64,000 nt of DNA from positions 1-64,000 of the forward strand of contig NZ_JAHCVK010000006.1 of assembly GCF_018476905.1 (NCBI RefSeq), read 5' to 3'. The stretch comes from Geomobilimonas luticola. GTDB taxonomy: Bacteria > Desulfobacterota > Desulfuromonadia > Geobacterales > Geobacteraceae. The position numbers and the translations under genes were made by a program. Shown piece after piece: positions 35,515-42,481 of this stretch (within the stretch, counting starts at the first letter, position 1; each line of letters opens with the position of its first letter). Under the pieces are notes generated by a model that ran no database searches, was not told where the DNA came from, and saw nothing but the letters and a program-made list of their open reading frames with translations.

Positions 35515-36465
35515 TCAGGGACCGACCAGCAGCCGCTCCGCCACGATCTCTTCCACGGCACTGTAGGGGTCCTTCTCCCGGGTCATCATGCCGGCGACGA
35601 TCTCGCGGAAACGGCCGTTCACCTCGATGTGACCGAAAACCTCGCTGAAGAGCCGCTCCCGCAGTATTTCCAGGAACTGCTTGGCGTTCTTTTCTTCGAG
35701 AAGGTGGCGGATCGCCCCGGAATCGTGGAGATACCCCCGGTGCGATTCGAATTCGTCCACCAGTTCCTCGATCCCCCGGTTTCGGCTCGCTTCGGTCTTG
35801 AGCACATGGGGCTGCCACCCCCTACCCCGGTCGGGATTCATCTCCAGCATGGTGACGAGTTCCCGGACGGTCCGGTCCGCATCGTCCCGGTCGGCCTTGT
35901 TGACCACGAACACGTCGCCGATCTCCAGTATTCCCGCCTTGATGGCCTGGATATCGTCACCGAGGCCCGGGACCATCACCACCGTGGTAGTGTGGGCCAT
36001 GCTGACGATGTCAATCTCGTCCTGCCCCACGCCGACCGTTTCTACGATGACCACGTCCATCCCCATGGCATCGAGGACATTCACCACATCCCCCGTGGAG
36101 CGGGAAAGCCCCCCAAGGTGACCACGGGTGGCAAGACTGCGGATGAACACACCGGGATCGTCCGCATGGCGATTCATCCTGATCCGGTCCCCCAGGATGG
36201 CCCCGCCGGTAAAGGGGCTGGTCGGGTCGATCGCCACGATACCCACCGTCTTGCCGCGCTGCCGGTAGGCGGCCGTTATCTGGTCTACCAGCGTCGACTT
36301 GCCGGCACCGGGCGGACCGGTGATGCCGATGATATAGGCCTTGCCCGTGTGGGGATAGAGGATTTTCAACTCGTCAACGGCGCTCCGGAAGCCGTCGTCG
36401 ATGTCGCGCATGAGGCGCGCCGCGGCCCGGATGTCCCCCGTCAGGATCTTTTCAGCGAGTGCCAT
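35515..36465 (-). CDS. meaB: Methylmalonyl-CoA mutase-associated GTPase MeaB
   Basis: 316 residues, the G3E-class chaperone that protects and loads the B12-dependent mutase. Walker A GPPGAGKSTLVDQI, switch region VETVGVGQDEIDI and the base-specificity motif VVNKADRDDADRTV are visible. Its start overlaps the crotonase gene end by 14 bases. The presence of cobO and a B12-binding subunit in the same operon fits adenosylcobalamin delivery. The matching mutase catalytic chain is not in the window. Confidence 0.95.
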   Translation of the reverse strand: MALAEKILTGDIRAAARLMRDIDDGFRSAVDELKILYPHTGKAYIIGITGPPGAGKSTLVDQITAAYRQRGKTVGIVAIDPTSPFTGGAILGDRIRMNRHADDPGVFIRSLATRGHLGGLSRSTGDVVNVLDAMGMDVVIVETVGVGQDEIDIVSMAHTTTVVMVPGLGDDIQAIKAGILEIGDVFVVNKADRDDADRTVRELVTMLEMNPDRGRGWQPHVLKTEASRNRGIEELVDEFESHRGYLHDSGAIRHLLEEKNAKQFLEILRERLFSEVFGHIEVNGRFREIVAGMMTREKDPYSAVEEIVAERLLVGP

Positions 36466-37231
36466 GATTTTTCTTTCTGTTCAGGAATGACTGCATCTTC
36501 TCCGCCCGGGCCTCCGTGGCGAAGAGCGAAGAAAAGGCGCCCAGTTCCATCACGCAACCGCTCTTCAATTCCACGTCTTCACTGGCATTGATGATTTTTT
36601 TGCCGTAGAGGAGCGGTTCGACGGGATGAGCCGCTATCCGTCCGGCAAATGCCACCACGTCATCCCAGAAGCTCGCCGCGGGGAAGAGGCGGTTGATGAA
36701 CCCCATCCGCAGCCCATCGGCCGCCGTGTAGGGGTCGGACGTCATGAATATCTCCCGGGCGAAGTTTTTCCCCACCAGTCGCGGCAGTTTCTGGGTACCG
36801 CAGAAACCGGTGATGATACCGAGCTTGGCGCCGGGGTGGGCAAAGAGAAGTGCATCGCTGCCGAGCCTGATGTCGCAGGCCAGGGCAAGGTCGCACCCTC
36901 CCCCCATGGTGATGCCGTTGAGGGCGCCGATGATCGGCTTGCCGCACTCCTCCATCTGGGCAAACAGTGACTGGCCCAGTTCGGCAAAGGCAAACCCCTC
37001 GGCGGGCCCGAAATCCCGCATCTGGGCAATGTCCGCCCCGACCGCGAAGGATTCGCCGGGGTAGCCGCTGAGGACAATGACGGTCACCGCCGGGTCGGCC
37101 TCAAGTTCGCCGAAGGCCCGCTTCAGTTCCCGCAGGGTGGTGATGGAGAGTTTGTTGAAACGGCTGCCGGACTGCATGAGGATAGAGCCGACCCGGTCGA
37201 TAATCTCGATGTGGAGTTTCTTGTAGGGCAT
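36452..37231 (-). CDS. Crotonase-fold protein lacking the hydratase glutamates
   Basis: 259 residues of the enoyl-CoA hydratase/isomerase superfamily: oxyanion-hole motif AVGADIAQM and GITMGGGCDLALACDIRLGS. In standard hydratases the two catalytic acids lie in GGGCELA and PEI. Here the first is Asp (GGGCDLA) and the second is Gly (HPGAKLG). It is therefore unlikely to hydrate enoyl-CoA. Crotonase-fold proteins beside meaB include methylmalonyl-CoA decarboxylase in E. coli, so a decarboxylase role is possible but unproven. Confidence 0.88.
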   Translation of the reverse strand: MPYKKLHIEIIDRVGSILMQSGSRFNKLSITTLRELKRAFGELEADPAVTVIVLSGYPGESFAVGADIAQMRDFGPAEGFAFAELGQSLFAQMEECGKPIIGALNGITMGGGCDLALACDIRLGSDALLFAHPGAKLGIITGFCGTQKLPRLVGKNFAREIFMTSDPYTAADGLRMGFINRLFPAASFWDDVVAFAGRIAAHPVEPLLYGKKIINASEDVELKSGCVMELGAFSSLFATEARAEKMQSFLNRKKNHGTR

Positions 37232-37238
37232 TGCTTCC

Positions 37239-37643
37239 TCAGGCGCGGGGCTGGACGTTGTCCTTCACCCATTTGACGATGTCTTCGGTGGACGTCCCCG
37301 GGGTGAAGACCTCCTTCATGCCGGCAGCTTTCAGACCGGGGATGTCGTCGTCCGGAATCACCCCGCCACAGAAGAGGGCGATATCGGCAGCCTGCTTCTC
37401 CCGGAACAGTTCGCACACCCTGGGAAGCAGGGTATTGTGGGCGCCGGAGAGGATGGACAATCCCACGCAGTCGACATCTTCCTGAATGGCAGCCGCCACG
37501 ATCTGCTCGGGGGTCTGGTGCAACCCGGTGTAGATGACTTCGAAGCCGGCGTCACGGAATGCACGGGCAATGATCTTCGCCCCCCGGTCATGACCGTCCA
37601 GCCCCGGCTTTCCCACCATTACCCGCAATTTTCTTTCAGCCAT
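37239..37643 (-). CDS. Cobalamin-binding subunit of a methylmalonyl-CoA-type mutase
   Basis: 134 residues, matching the stand-alone C-terminal B12 domain of acyl-CoA mutases: [19 protein letters not shown] holds the DxHxxG motif whose His ligates cobalt from below, followed by LSILSGAH and [13 protein letters not shown] 37643 follows AAAGGAGA. This small-subunit form works with a separate TIM-barrel chain. No such chain is adjacent, so the partner must lie elsewhere. Confidence 0.93.
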   Translation of the reverse strand: MAERKLRVMVGKPGLDGHDRGAKIIARAFRDAGFEVIYTGLHQTPEQIVAAAIQEDVDCVGLSILSGAHNTLLPRVCELFREKQAADIALFCGGVIPDDDIPGLKAAGMKEVFTPGTSTEDIVKWVKDNVQPRA

Positions 37644-37736
37644 GATATTCTCCTTTGCTAGCATTTATAGGTCAATAGTCATATTTTACAGAGATGAGTT
37701 ATCCGGCACGGCCGAAGAAACCGCGACGAAATGCCG

Positions 37737-38267
37737 CTACTTTTCTATACCAACCCGGGCCCGCACCCCGGTTTTGTAATAGTGCTTGATCTCCCGCATC
37801 TCCGTCACCAGATCAGCGGCCTCGATGACCCGGGGATCGGCGTTGCGGCCGGTCAGGACCAGTTCCACGTCCGTCGGTTTCTGTCCCATGAGCTCCAGTA
37901 CCTGCGCAACCTCTACAAGGCCGAACGAGACGGCGCCGTTGATCTCGTCAAGAATGACAAGATCGTACTTGCCCCCCGTAAGAGCCTGCCGGGCCAGTTC
38001 AAACGCCTCCTGGGCCAGGCGCCGGTCCTCCGGATCGGGATGGTCGCGGTCCACCCACCCTGCCCGGCCGGTGGGGATGATCGTCAGGTACGGGGCGAGG
38101 CGCTGGGCGGCCAGGTGTTCACCGTAGGGGCCTCCCCCCTTCATGAACTGAACCATGCAGACCATCATCTCCCGCCCGACGGCCCTGAGAGCCAGGCCGA
38201 GGGCCGCAGTCGTCTTCCCCTTGCAGTCTCCCGTATAGACCTGAATATGCCCCTGCTTGAGTTTCAT
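37737..38267 (-). CDS. cobO: Cob(I)yrinic acid a,c-diamide adenosyltransferase
   Basis: 176 residues of the CobA/CobO/BtuR P-loop family, which adenosylates corrinoid to make adenosylcobalamin, the mutase cofactor. Walker A is GDCKGKTTAALGLALRA; MVQFMKGG and DLVILDEINGAV (Walker B-like) follow, with VELVLTGRNADPRVIEAADL near the end. The length is typical. It lies between the first crotonase gene and the B12-binding subunit, fitting local cofactor supply. Confidence 0.94.
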   Translation of the reverse strand: MKLKQGHIQVYTGDCKGKTTAALGLALRAVGREMMVCMVQFMKGGGPYGEHLAAQRLAPYLTIIPTGRAGWVDRDHPDPEDRRLAQEAFELARQALTGGKYDLVILDEINGAVSFGLVEVAQVLELMGQKPTDVELVLTGRNADPRVIEAADLVTEMREIKHYYKTGVRARVGIEK

Positions 38268-38279
38268 GGCTCGTACCTC

Positions 38280-39056
38280 TCAGCGGCCGGGGAATCTGGC
38301 CGGCCGCTTCTCAAGAAACGCCCCCATCCCTTCCTTCTGGTCCTCGGTTGAAAAGCAGAGGGCAAAGGCATCCCGCTCCATAAGGCAGGCGTTGGCGAGG
38401 TCAATGTCGTAACCGGCATCGATGATCTCTTTACCCATGCGCAGGGAGAGGGGACCGCGACTGCAGATGGTCTGCATGAGTTCCAAGGCCTGGGCAAGCA
38501 GCTGATCAGGCTCGTAAACCCGGTTGACGAGCCCGATTGCGTGGGCCTCTGCTGCATTGATGCTGTCGCCGGTGAAAATGAGCTCTTTTGCCTTGGCCTT
38601 CCCCACGAGGCGGGCCAGGCGCTGGGTGCCGCCGAAACCGGGGATGATCCCGAGTTTGATTTCCGGAGCAGCGAAAAACGCCGCAGTGGATGCCACAATG
38701 AAATCGCAGGCCAAGGCGAGTTCCAGCCCTCCACCGAGGGCATGGCCGTTCACCACGGCCAGGACCGGCTTACCGACCCGCTCTATGGCGAACATCAGCT
38801 TCTGTCCGAGCTCAGCAAACTCCACCGCCGCCATGGGGCTCATGGCAGCCATTTCTCCGATGTCACCACCGGCGCAGAAGAATTTCCCTCCCCCGGTGAT
38901 GATGACCCCCTTGACCTCCCGATCGTCCTTGAGTTTGCGAAAGGTTTCCAGAAGTGACTGTATCATGGCACCGCTCAGGCAATTGGCCGCCTCGGGCCGA
39001 TTCAGCCTGACCAGCGCGATATCCCCTTCATGCTGCACCTGAACCGCTCTCGTCAA
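38280..39056 (-). CDS. Enoyl-CoA hydratase/isomerase family protein
   Basis: 258 residues, a crotonase-fold enzyme with both catalytic acids present: Glu in GGGLELALACDF and Glu in APEIKLGIIPGFGGTQRL, unlike its downstream paralogue. The oxyanion-hole lines CAGGDIGEM and VNGHALGGG are intact. It is first in the operon, 12 bases ahead of cobO, behind a strong promoter that carries a palindrome. The substrate is unknown; the operon implies short-chain or branched acyl-CoA metabolism. Confidence 0.92.
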   Translation of the reverse strand: MTRAVQVQHEGDIALVRLNRPEAANCLSGAMIQSLLETFRKLKDDREVKGVIITGGGKFFCAGGDIGEMAAMSPMAAVEFAELGQKLMFAIERVGKPVLAVVNGHALGGGLELALACDFIVASTAAFFAAPEIKLGIIPGFGGTQRLARLVGKAKAKELIFTGDSINAAEAHAIGLVNRVYEPDQLLAQALELMQTICSRGPLSLRMGKEIIDAGYDIDLANACLMERDAFALCFSTEDQKEGMGAFLEKRPARFPGR

Positions 39057-39095
39057 AACAGACTCCCATTTTAGCAGGAATAAAAAGCGGAGTTG

Positions 39096-39125
39096 AATAT
39101 ATCAACCGCGCTGTTTTGCTGTCAA
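39096..39125 (-). promoter_or_regulatory. Promoter of the acyl-CoA/B12 operon with overlapping palindrome
   Basis: Minus-strand TTGACA and TATATT are spaced by 18 bases. The -10 sits inside GTTGA-ATATA-TCAAC (39092-39106), flanked by further GCG/CGC symmetry, a likely repressor operator. Confidence 0.65.
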
Positions 39126-39202
39126 GGTCTATTCAGCCACGTATAACGATTTTTTAATCCCGCTGAAAAGCGGCGTTGAGCGGCCTGCTGGCGCTTTCCT
39201 GC

Positions 39203-39231
39203 TTGACAGACGCTCCGCCTTTTGTTATTCA
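39203..39231 (+). promoter_or_regulatory. Promoter of tRNA-Val
   Basis: TTGACA is followed after 17 bases by TATTCA, 14 bases before the tRNA. The -35 is perfect and the -10 is weak. Confidence 0.5.
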
Positions 39232-39244
39232 ATAGGAACTTTTA

Positions 39245-39319
39245 GGGCGATTAGCTCAGCGGGAGAGCACTGCCTTCACACGGCAGGGGTCGCTGGTTCG
39301 AACCCAGCATCGCCCACCA
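39245..39319 (+). tRNA. tRNA-Val (anticodon CAC), CCA encoded; integration target
   Basis: 75 bases. The acceptor is GGGCGAT/ATCGCCC, the anticodon stem CTGCC/GGCAG encloses TTCACAC with anticodon CAC (reads GUG), the T loop is TTCGAAC, and the 3' end is A-CCA. Its last 26 bases are repeated exactly at 40744-40769. Confidence 0.97.
39294..39319 (+). repeat. Left attachment repeat (3' end of tRNA-Val)
   Basis: This 26-base T-arm/acceptor segment is identical to 40744-40769. Bases differ immediately outside on both sides, defining the repeat edges. Confidence 0.9.
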
Positions 39320-39326
39320 AATTTAG

Positions 39327-39354
39327 AGGGAATCCAAACGGATTCCCTTTTTAT
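39327..39354 (+). terminator. Terminator directly after tRNA-Val, carried by the island
   Basis: A perfect 9-bp stem AGGGAATCC/GGATTCCCT with loop AAAC, then TTTTTATTTT. It differs in sequence from the terminator after the right repeat. Confidence 0.85.
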
Positions 39355-39405
39355 TTTCAGAGCATTACAGATACACCCCTTACTTTCCCCACTCACCCTT
39401 TCCGT

Positions 39406-39430
39406 CATTCTGTAAACTTTCTGTAAAAAA
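39406..39430 (+). repeat. Left copy of the island's 25-bp terminal direct repeat
   Basis: CATTCTGTAAACTTTCTGTA plus an A run. The copy at 40595-40619 is identical but for one base. Each copy contains two TCTGTAAA units. Confidence 0.75.
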
Positions 39431-39571
39431 TAGGGGGTGATAATGGGGAATTTTACCCCTTTTTTAGAGGTCATATTCTCCCCCCTGTTCACACAACCTT
39501 TCAAGAAACGGCCAGAAAATTCTGCACAATTATATTTGTTCGGTTCGGATTAGCTAGTCCAAAATTAAAAG

Positions 39572-39607
39572 GAGTTTACAGACATCGTATCTGTAAACTC
39601 TTTTTTT
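39572..39607 (+). terminator. Perfect hairpin terminator inside the island
   Basis: An 11-bp perfect stem (GAGTTTACAGA/TCTGTAAACTC) and 7-base loop, followed by TTTTTTT. The stem includes the island's TCTGTAAA word. No plus-strand gene precedes it, so it may end an undescribed small RNA or stop transcription leaking from tRNA-Val. Confidence 0.75.
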
Positions 39608-39779
39608 GGTCTTCATAAAACCTTCTAATATAAACCCACTATTTTCAGACATCAATAAACCATAACCAGTGTACAAACAGGTTTAGGTTACGTTTACAAA
39701 CACTTCAAATTGTACTAGACTGAGGTTATCCGTTCGGCTGGGGGGGATAATATAAGAGGTATATATTTGGCACCAAATA

Positions 39780-40259
39780 CTACTTACAATTATTTTCATT
39801 TATACATCTAACACTACGTATTATATAGTCATTTGTGTGAAATGCTTGATACCCTACAGAATATTCTATGTTTTGATTAGTCCACTCGGTCATTATTGAA
39901 TATGTCCAAAAGTCTGGCATTTCGTGTGTTGTTGTGGTTGTTTTGTTGTTGTTTCCGTTCTGCTTATTGTATAAGTCTAGTAGCAAGTAATAGTTTTTCA
40001 TTGTGGTTTCATAAATTCTCGACACAGTTACTAATCTATCGTTTTTAAACTTAAATATATACTTTACTGTGGTTGCTTGGTCTTTTGGACTTGCGAAAAT
40101 ACCGTTTTCCACTTCTTTTATCTTGTATTGGTCTCTTTCTGTCAGTTTGTCATAAACATTTTTATATGTCATTGACAACTCGTATCCATCTATACCAACA
40201 GCATAAACAGCATTGTTCATTATTACTAACAGTATTAATATCCTGATTAATGTTTTCAT
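39780..40259 (-). CDS. Exported hypothetical protein of the tRNA-Val island
   Basis: 159 residues, AT-rich codon use unlike its neighbours. The signal peptide is MKTLIRILILLVIMNNAVYA. The mature part is rich in Lys, Asn, Tyr and Thr (MTYKNVYDKLTERDQYKIKE; NGNNNKTTTTT), suggesting a small secreted beta/helix protein. The C-terminal half has two cysteines near the end (VRCINENNCK) that may bond. I do not recognise a family. It is the only credible gene of the island and may be its cargo. Confidence 0.6.
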   Translation of the reverse strand: MKTLIRILILLVIMNNAVYAVGIDGYELSMTYKNVYDKLTERDQYKIKEVENGIFASPKDQATTVKYIFKFKNDRLVTVSRIYETTMKNYYLLLDLYNKQNGNNNKTTTTTHEMPDFWTYSIMTEWTNQNIEYSVGYQAFHTNDYIIRSVRCINENNCK

Positions 40260-40372
40260 ATCCGTTCCCCTTCACCTTCCCTGTAAAGTGTCATCCACAA
40301 TATTTTTCAGTAAAGGTCCCAAAAGGGGTATATATCACTTATTTTATTAATTGCAACTAATCTTATAAACCC

Positions 40373-40406
40373 TTGTACGTACAACCTTTACAGGAATCAT
40401 TCAAAA
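40373..40406 (+). repeat. Island repeat with TTGTACGTACAA palindrome, copy 1
   Basis: The palindrome is followed by ACAGGAAT and a CAAAA run. The second copy at 40472-40504 shares GTACGTACAA-N5-ACAGGAAT, 99 bases away, upstream of the island gene. Confidence 0.65.
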
Positions 40407-40471
40407 AATTTTGTACACAATTTTTGACACATCTGGATTTAGAAAGGTAATTTCATTTCAATAAGTGGTTT

Positions 40472-40504
40472 CTGTACGTACAAAGGTCACAGGAATGGTC
40501 AAAA
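40472..40504 (+). repeat. Island repeat with GTACGTACA palindrome, copy 2
   Basis: It shares GTACGTACAA-N5-ACAGGAAT then CAAAA with copy 1 and has the same orientation. Confidence 0.65.
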
Positions 40505-40582
40505 GTTAGGAAGCAGTATCTCCCCGTTCAGGTGTTTTTTAAACGTGTCCATTGTTCCCCCCTGACATTTCCCAAAAAGTGA

Positions 40583-40619
40583 TTTTTACAGAAACATTCT
40601 GTAAAGTTTCTGTAAAAAA
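40583..40619 (+). repeat. Right terminal repeat of the island with 13-bp inverted arms
   Basis: TTTTTACAGAAAC (40583-40595) pairs perfectly with GTTTCTGTAAAAA (40606-40618). The right half also forms the 25-bp direct repeat with 39406-39430. There is no T tract beyond it, so it is not a normal terminator. Confidence 0.7.
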
Positions 40620-40743
40620 ATGTCAACGGAAAAATTACATGAATTCAGGCAAGTTATTGAAATACAATAAATTATGTCCTATATTTCAACAAGTTACAGA
40701 AATTATCAACACATTGAAAATACAGGGTTTTTGTGTTTCTTCT

Positions 40744-40769
40744 TGGTTCGAACCCAGCATCGCCCACCA
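40744..40769 (+). repeat. Right attachment repeat
   Basis: An exact 26-base copy of the tRNA-Val 3' end, including CCA, with no tRNA body before it. It marks the island's right boundary. Confidence 0.9.
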
Positions 40770-40777
40770 GAAATATC

Positions 40778-40814
40778 AAGGGACTAGCCAATTGGGCCAG
40801 TCCCTTTTTTTTTT
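40778..40814 (+). terminator. Probable original tRNA-Val terminator
   Basis: Stem AAGGGACT/AGTCCCTT with an inner GCC/GGC pairing, then a run of ten T. It lies 8 bases after the right repeat, where the tRNA terminator would have been before integration. Confidence 0.75.
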
Positions 40815-40923
40815 ACGCTGAAGTCCTGTGAACATATGCGGCATGGGTTTCCCCCGCAGTTTTGGCGCTCGACTGAGGGCAATGAAGTCCCTTAGTAGAT
40901 GCGCAGAAACATTTGTTCCATAA

Positions 40924-42096
40924 TCACTCACCAGACAGCTTCTGGCCGAGCCTGCCCCGCCCCATGATCAGTATACCCGAGAGCGCCGCAACTCCTCCCA
41001 GGATCAGGTTCACAACCAGAAAGGCGCGCTGTGTGCCGGAATGCTCCAGCGTACCCCAGAGCGTGCCGGCAAGGATACTCCCGAGCGCCTGTCCCGTCAC
41101 TCGGGCGATGGAGAGCAGTCCTGAAGCGACTGTCGTGGTTCCTTCGGGTGCATTGGAAAGGACTGCGGCATTATTGGCTGCCTGAAAGAGCGCCCTGCCA
41201 AGTCCGATACCCAACAAACCCACAACTATTGAACCACTGACACCCTGGCCGATAGAGGCAAACATCAGCACAATACTGCCAAGCCAACTGATTCGATCAT
41301 ACCCGATCCTGTCGGACAGCTGGCCACAGCGGGGTCCCACAGCCATCAGGATTATGGGGGGAACGAGCATCATCAACCCGACTTTGCTGGGAGAGATTCC
41401 GACTGCTTCAAGGTAGAATGGCCAAACAAGGTTGGTGCCGAAGGATTGAACAAAGAAAAAAGCCGTGGAGAGCAGTGCCAGTATGAATCGCGGCGCATGG
41501 AGAGACCTGCGCAGCCCTTCTTTGAGGCCTACGCCGTGGAGGTCGGTTAATCTGCCGGAGAGAATCAAGGCAAGCAGTCCAAAGGGAAGGTTTATGTAGA
41601 AGATTGATTGCCAGCCGAACCATTCGACCAGAAAGCCCCCCAACGGCGGCCCCATAAGGGTTCCAGCCGCAACCGATCCCGACACCATGCCCAAGGCCCA
41701 CCCACGATGCTCTTTGAAGGTAGAAGCTGTCATGCCGGGAACCAGACCGACAATACCTGCACCGGCGATCCCCTGGATGAACCGGAGCGCCAGGAGGGTG
41801 TGAAGGTTGGGGGAAATCACCAATATCTGGGAGATGAGGGCAAAGACAGCCAAGGAGAATCGGTAGACCTTGACCGTCCCGATCTTGCCGGCTAGACCTG
41901 ACAGAGGCAGAAATGCAACTGCAGCTCCGATCAGGTAGAGCGAGGAGGCCCCCTGAACGGCAGCGGCATCGGTCCTGAAATGAGCGGCAAGTGAGGGGAG
42001 TGCCAGATTCAGCGCGCTGGAATCCACCGTGGACAGGATAACGCCTATCAGAAGTGCTGCCAGCCTTACATCAAAATGGGGTTTATCATCTGTCAT
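40924..42096 (-). CDS. MFS transporter, DHA-type multidrug efflux
   Basis: 390 residues, 12 predicted helices. Motif C-like GMVSGSVAAGTLMGPPLGGFL and motif A variant SGLAGKIGTVKVYRF place it with DHA-type proton-driven exporters (SSALNLALPSLAAHF is typical of DHA2). It is shorter than the 14-helix DHA2 members. It lies just outside the island and is divergent from the riboswitch. The substrate is unknown. Confidence 0.85.
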   Translation of the reverse strand: MTDDKPHFDVRLAALLIGVILSTVDSSALNLALPSLAAHFRTDAAAVQGASSLYLIGAAVAFLPLSGLAGKIGTVKVYRFSLAVFALISQILVISPNLHTLLALRFIQGIAGAGIVGLVPGMTASTFKEHRGWALGMVSGSVAAGTLMGPPLGGFLVEWFGWQSIFYINLPFGLLALILSGRLTDLHGVGLKEGLRRSLHAPRFILALLSTAFFFVQSFGTNLVWPFYLEAVGISPSKVGLMMLVPPIILMAVGPRCGQLSDRIGYDRISWLGSIVLMFASIGQGVSGSIVVGLLGIGLGRALFQAANNAAVLSNAPEGTTTVASGLLSIARVTGQALGSILAGTLWGTLEHSGTQRAFLVVNLILGGVAALSGILIMGRGRLGQKLSGE

Positions 42097-42256
42097 GGCG
42101 TTTCAAATCCCTTAAGACTCAGTTCTGCTCGTCGGTACCGCTCGTCAGCCCATTCACCCGACCTCGCCACCTACCGGTCAAGCCCTGGGTGATCCTCCAG
42201 GGCCGCATGTCCTAGCGGCAATCGCACCGGCCCGCTCTAAAAAAATGTGACGACGC

Positions 42257-42284
42257 TTGACAATTGTTCTTGCTGCGTTACAGT
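42257..42284 (+). promoter_or_regulatory. Promoter of the riboswitch transcript
   Basis: TTGACA and TACAGT are spaced by 16 bases, with predicted initiation just before the P1 helix at 42293. Confidence 0.6.
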
Positions 42285-42292
42285 TACATCAG

Positions 42293-42426
42293 CCTGTTTC
42301 CGAAACGGTAAACTTGGAAGAAATTCCGAGGGCACAAAGCTGACGGACCCGTTAACAAAGAGCATACCATCTTGTAGCAAGGATGGATTTCTTACTGACA
42401 GGTAGCCGAGCTCCCGAAGAAACAGG
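42293..42426 (+). ncRNA. GEMM-I riboswitch aptamer (cyclic di-GMP class)
   Basis: P1 is CCTGTTTC (42293-42300) paired with GAAACAGG (42419-42426). The first inner hairpin is CTTGGAA-GAAA-TTCCGAG (42313-42330) with the GNRA tetraloop. It is followed by GGGCACAAAGC (42330-42340), the conserved AAAGC junction, and the 3' AGGTAGCCGAGCTCCCG that matches the GEMM receptor strand. Aligned with the V. cholerae Vc2 aptamer, the base that selects the ligand is G (GGTAAAC), pointing to cyclic di-GMP rather than cGAMP. The second hairpin is unusually long (about 60 bases). Confidence 0.85.
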
Positions 42427-42440
42427 TGAAAATTTCAGGA

Positions 42441-42481
42441 AGCCGTTTCATCAATCACAGGTGATGGAACGGCTTTTTTTA
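42441..42481 (+). terminator. Riboswitch expression-platform terminator
   Basis: A 13-bp stem AGCCGTTTCATCA/TGATGGAACGGCT with one G-U pair, then seven or more T. The 5' arm (CCGTTTC, 42443-42449) can instead pair with GAAACGG at 42302-42308 in the aptamer. Confidence 0.85.

Larger units (their letters stand above)
39320..40769. mobile_element. 1.45-kb AT-rich genomic micro-island in tRNA-Val
   Basis: The segment between the two 26-bp repeats is strikingly AT-rich compared with the flanking chromosome. It has one convincing gene (39780-40259, minus) and no integrase. It carries TCTGTAAA-type and GTACGTAC-type repeats and two strong hairpin terminators. I read it as a tRNA-targeted element that is either a satellite mobilised in trans or a deletion remnant. 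Confidence 0.8.

Noticed and set aside
39256-39504. Minus-strand frame of 82 codons overlapping tRNA-Val, ending in WVRTSDPCRVKAVLSR
   Set aside because: The ending is simply the tRNA read in reverse, a tail often annotated on genes abutting tRNAs. The rest shows no integrase motif.
40552-40821. Plus-strand frame of 89 codons across the right attachment repeat
   Set aside because: It runs through the tRNA fragment and the terminator, has no ribosome site and no recognisable domain.
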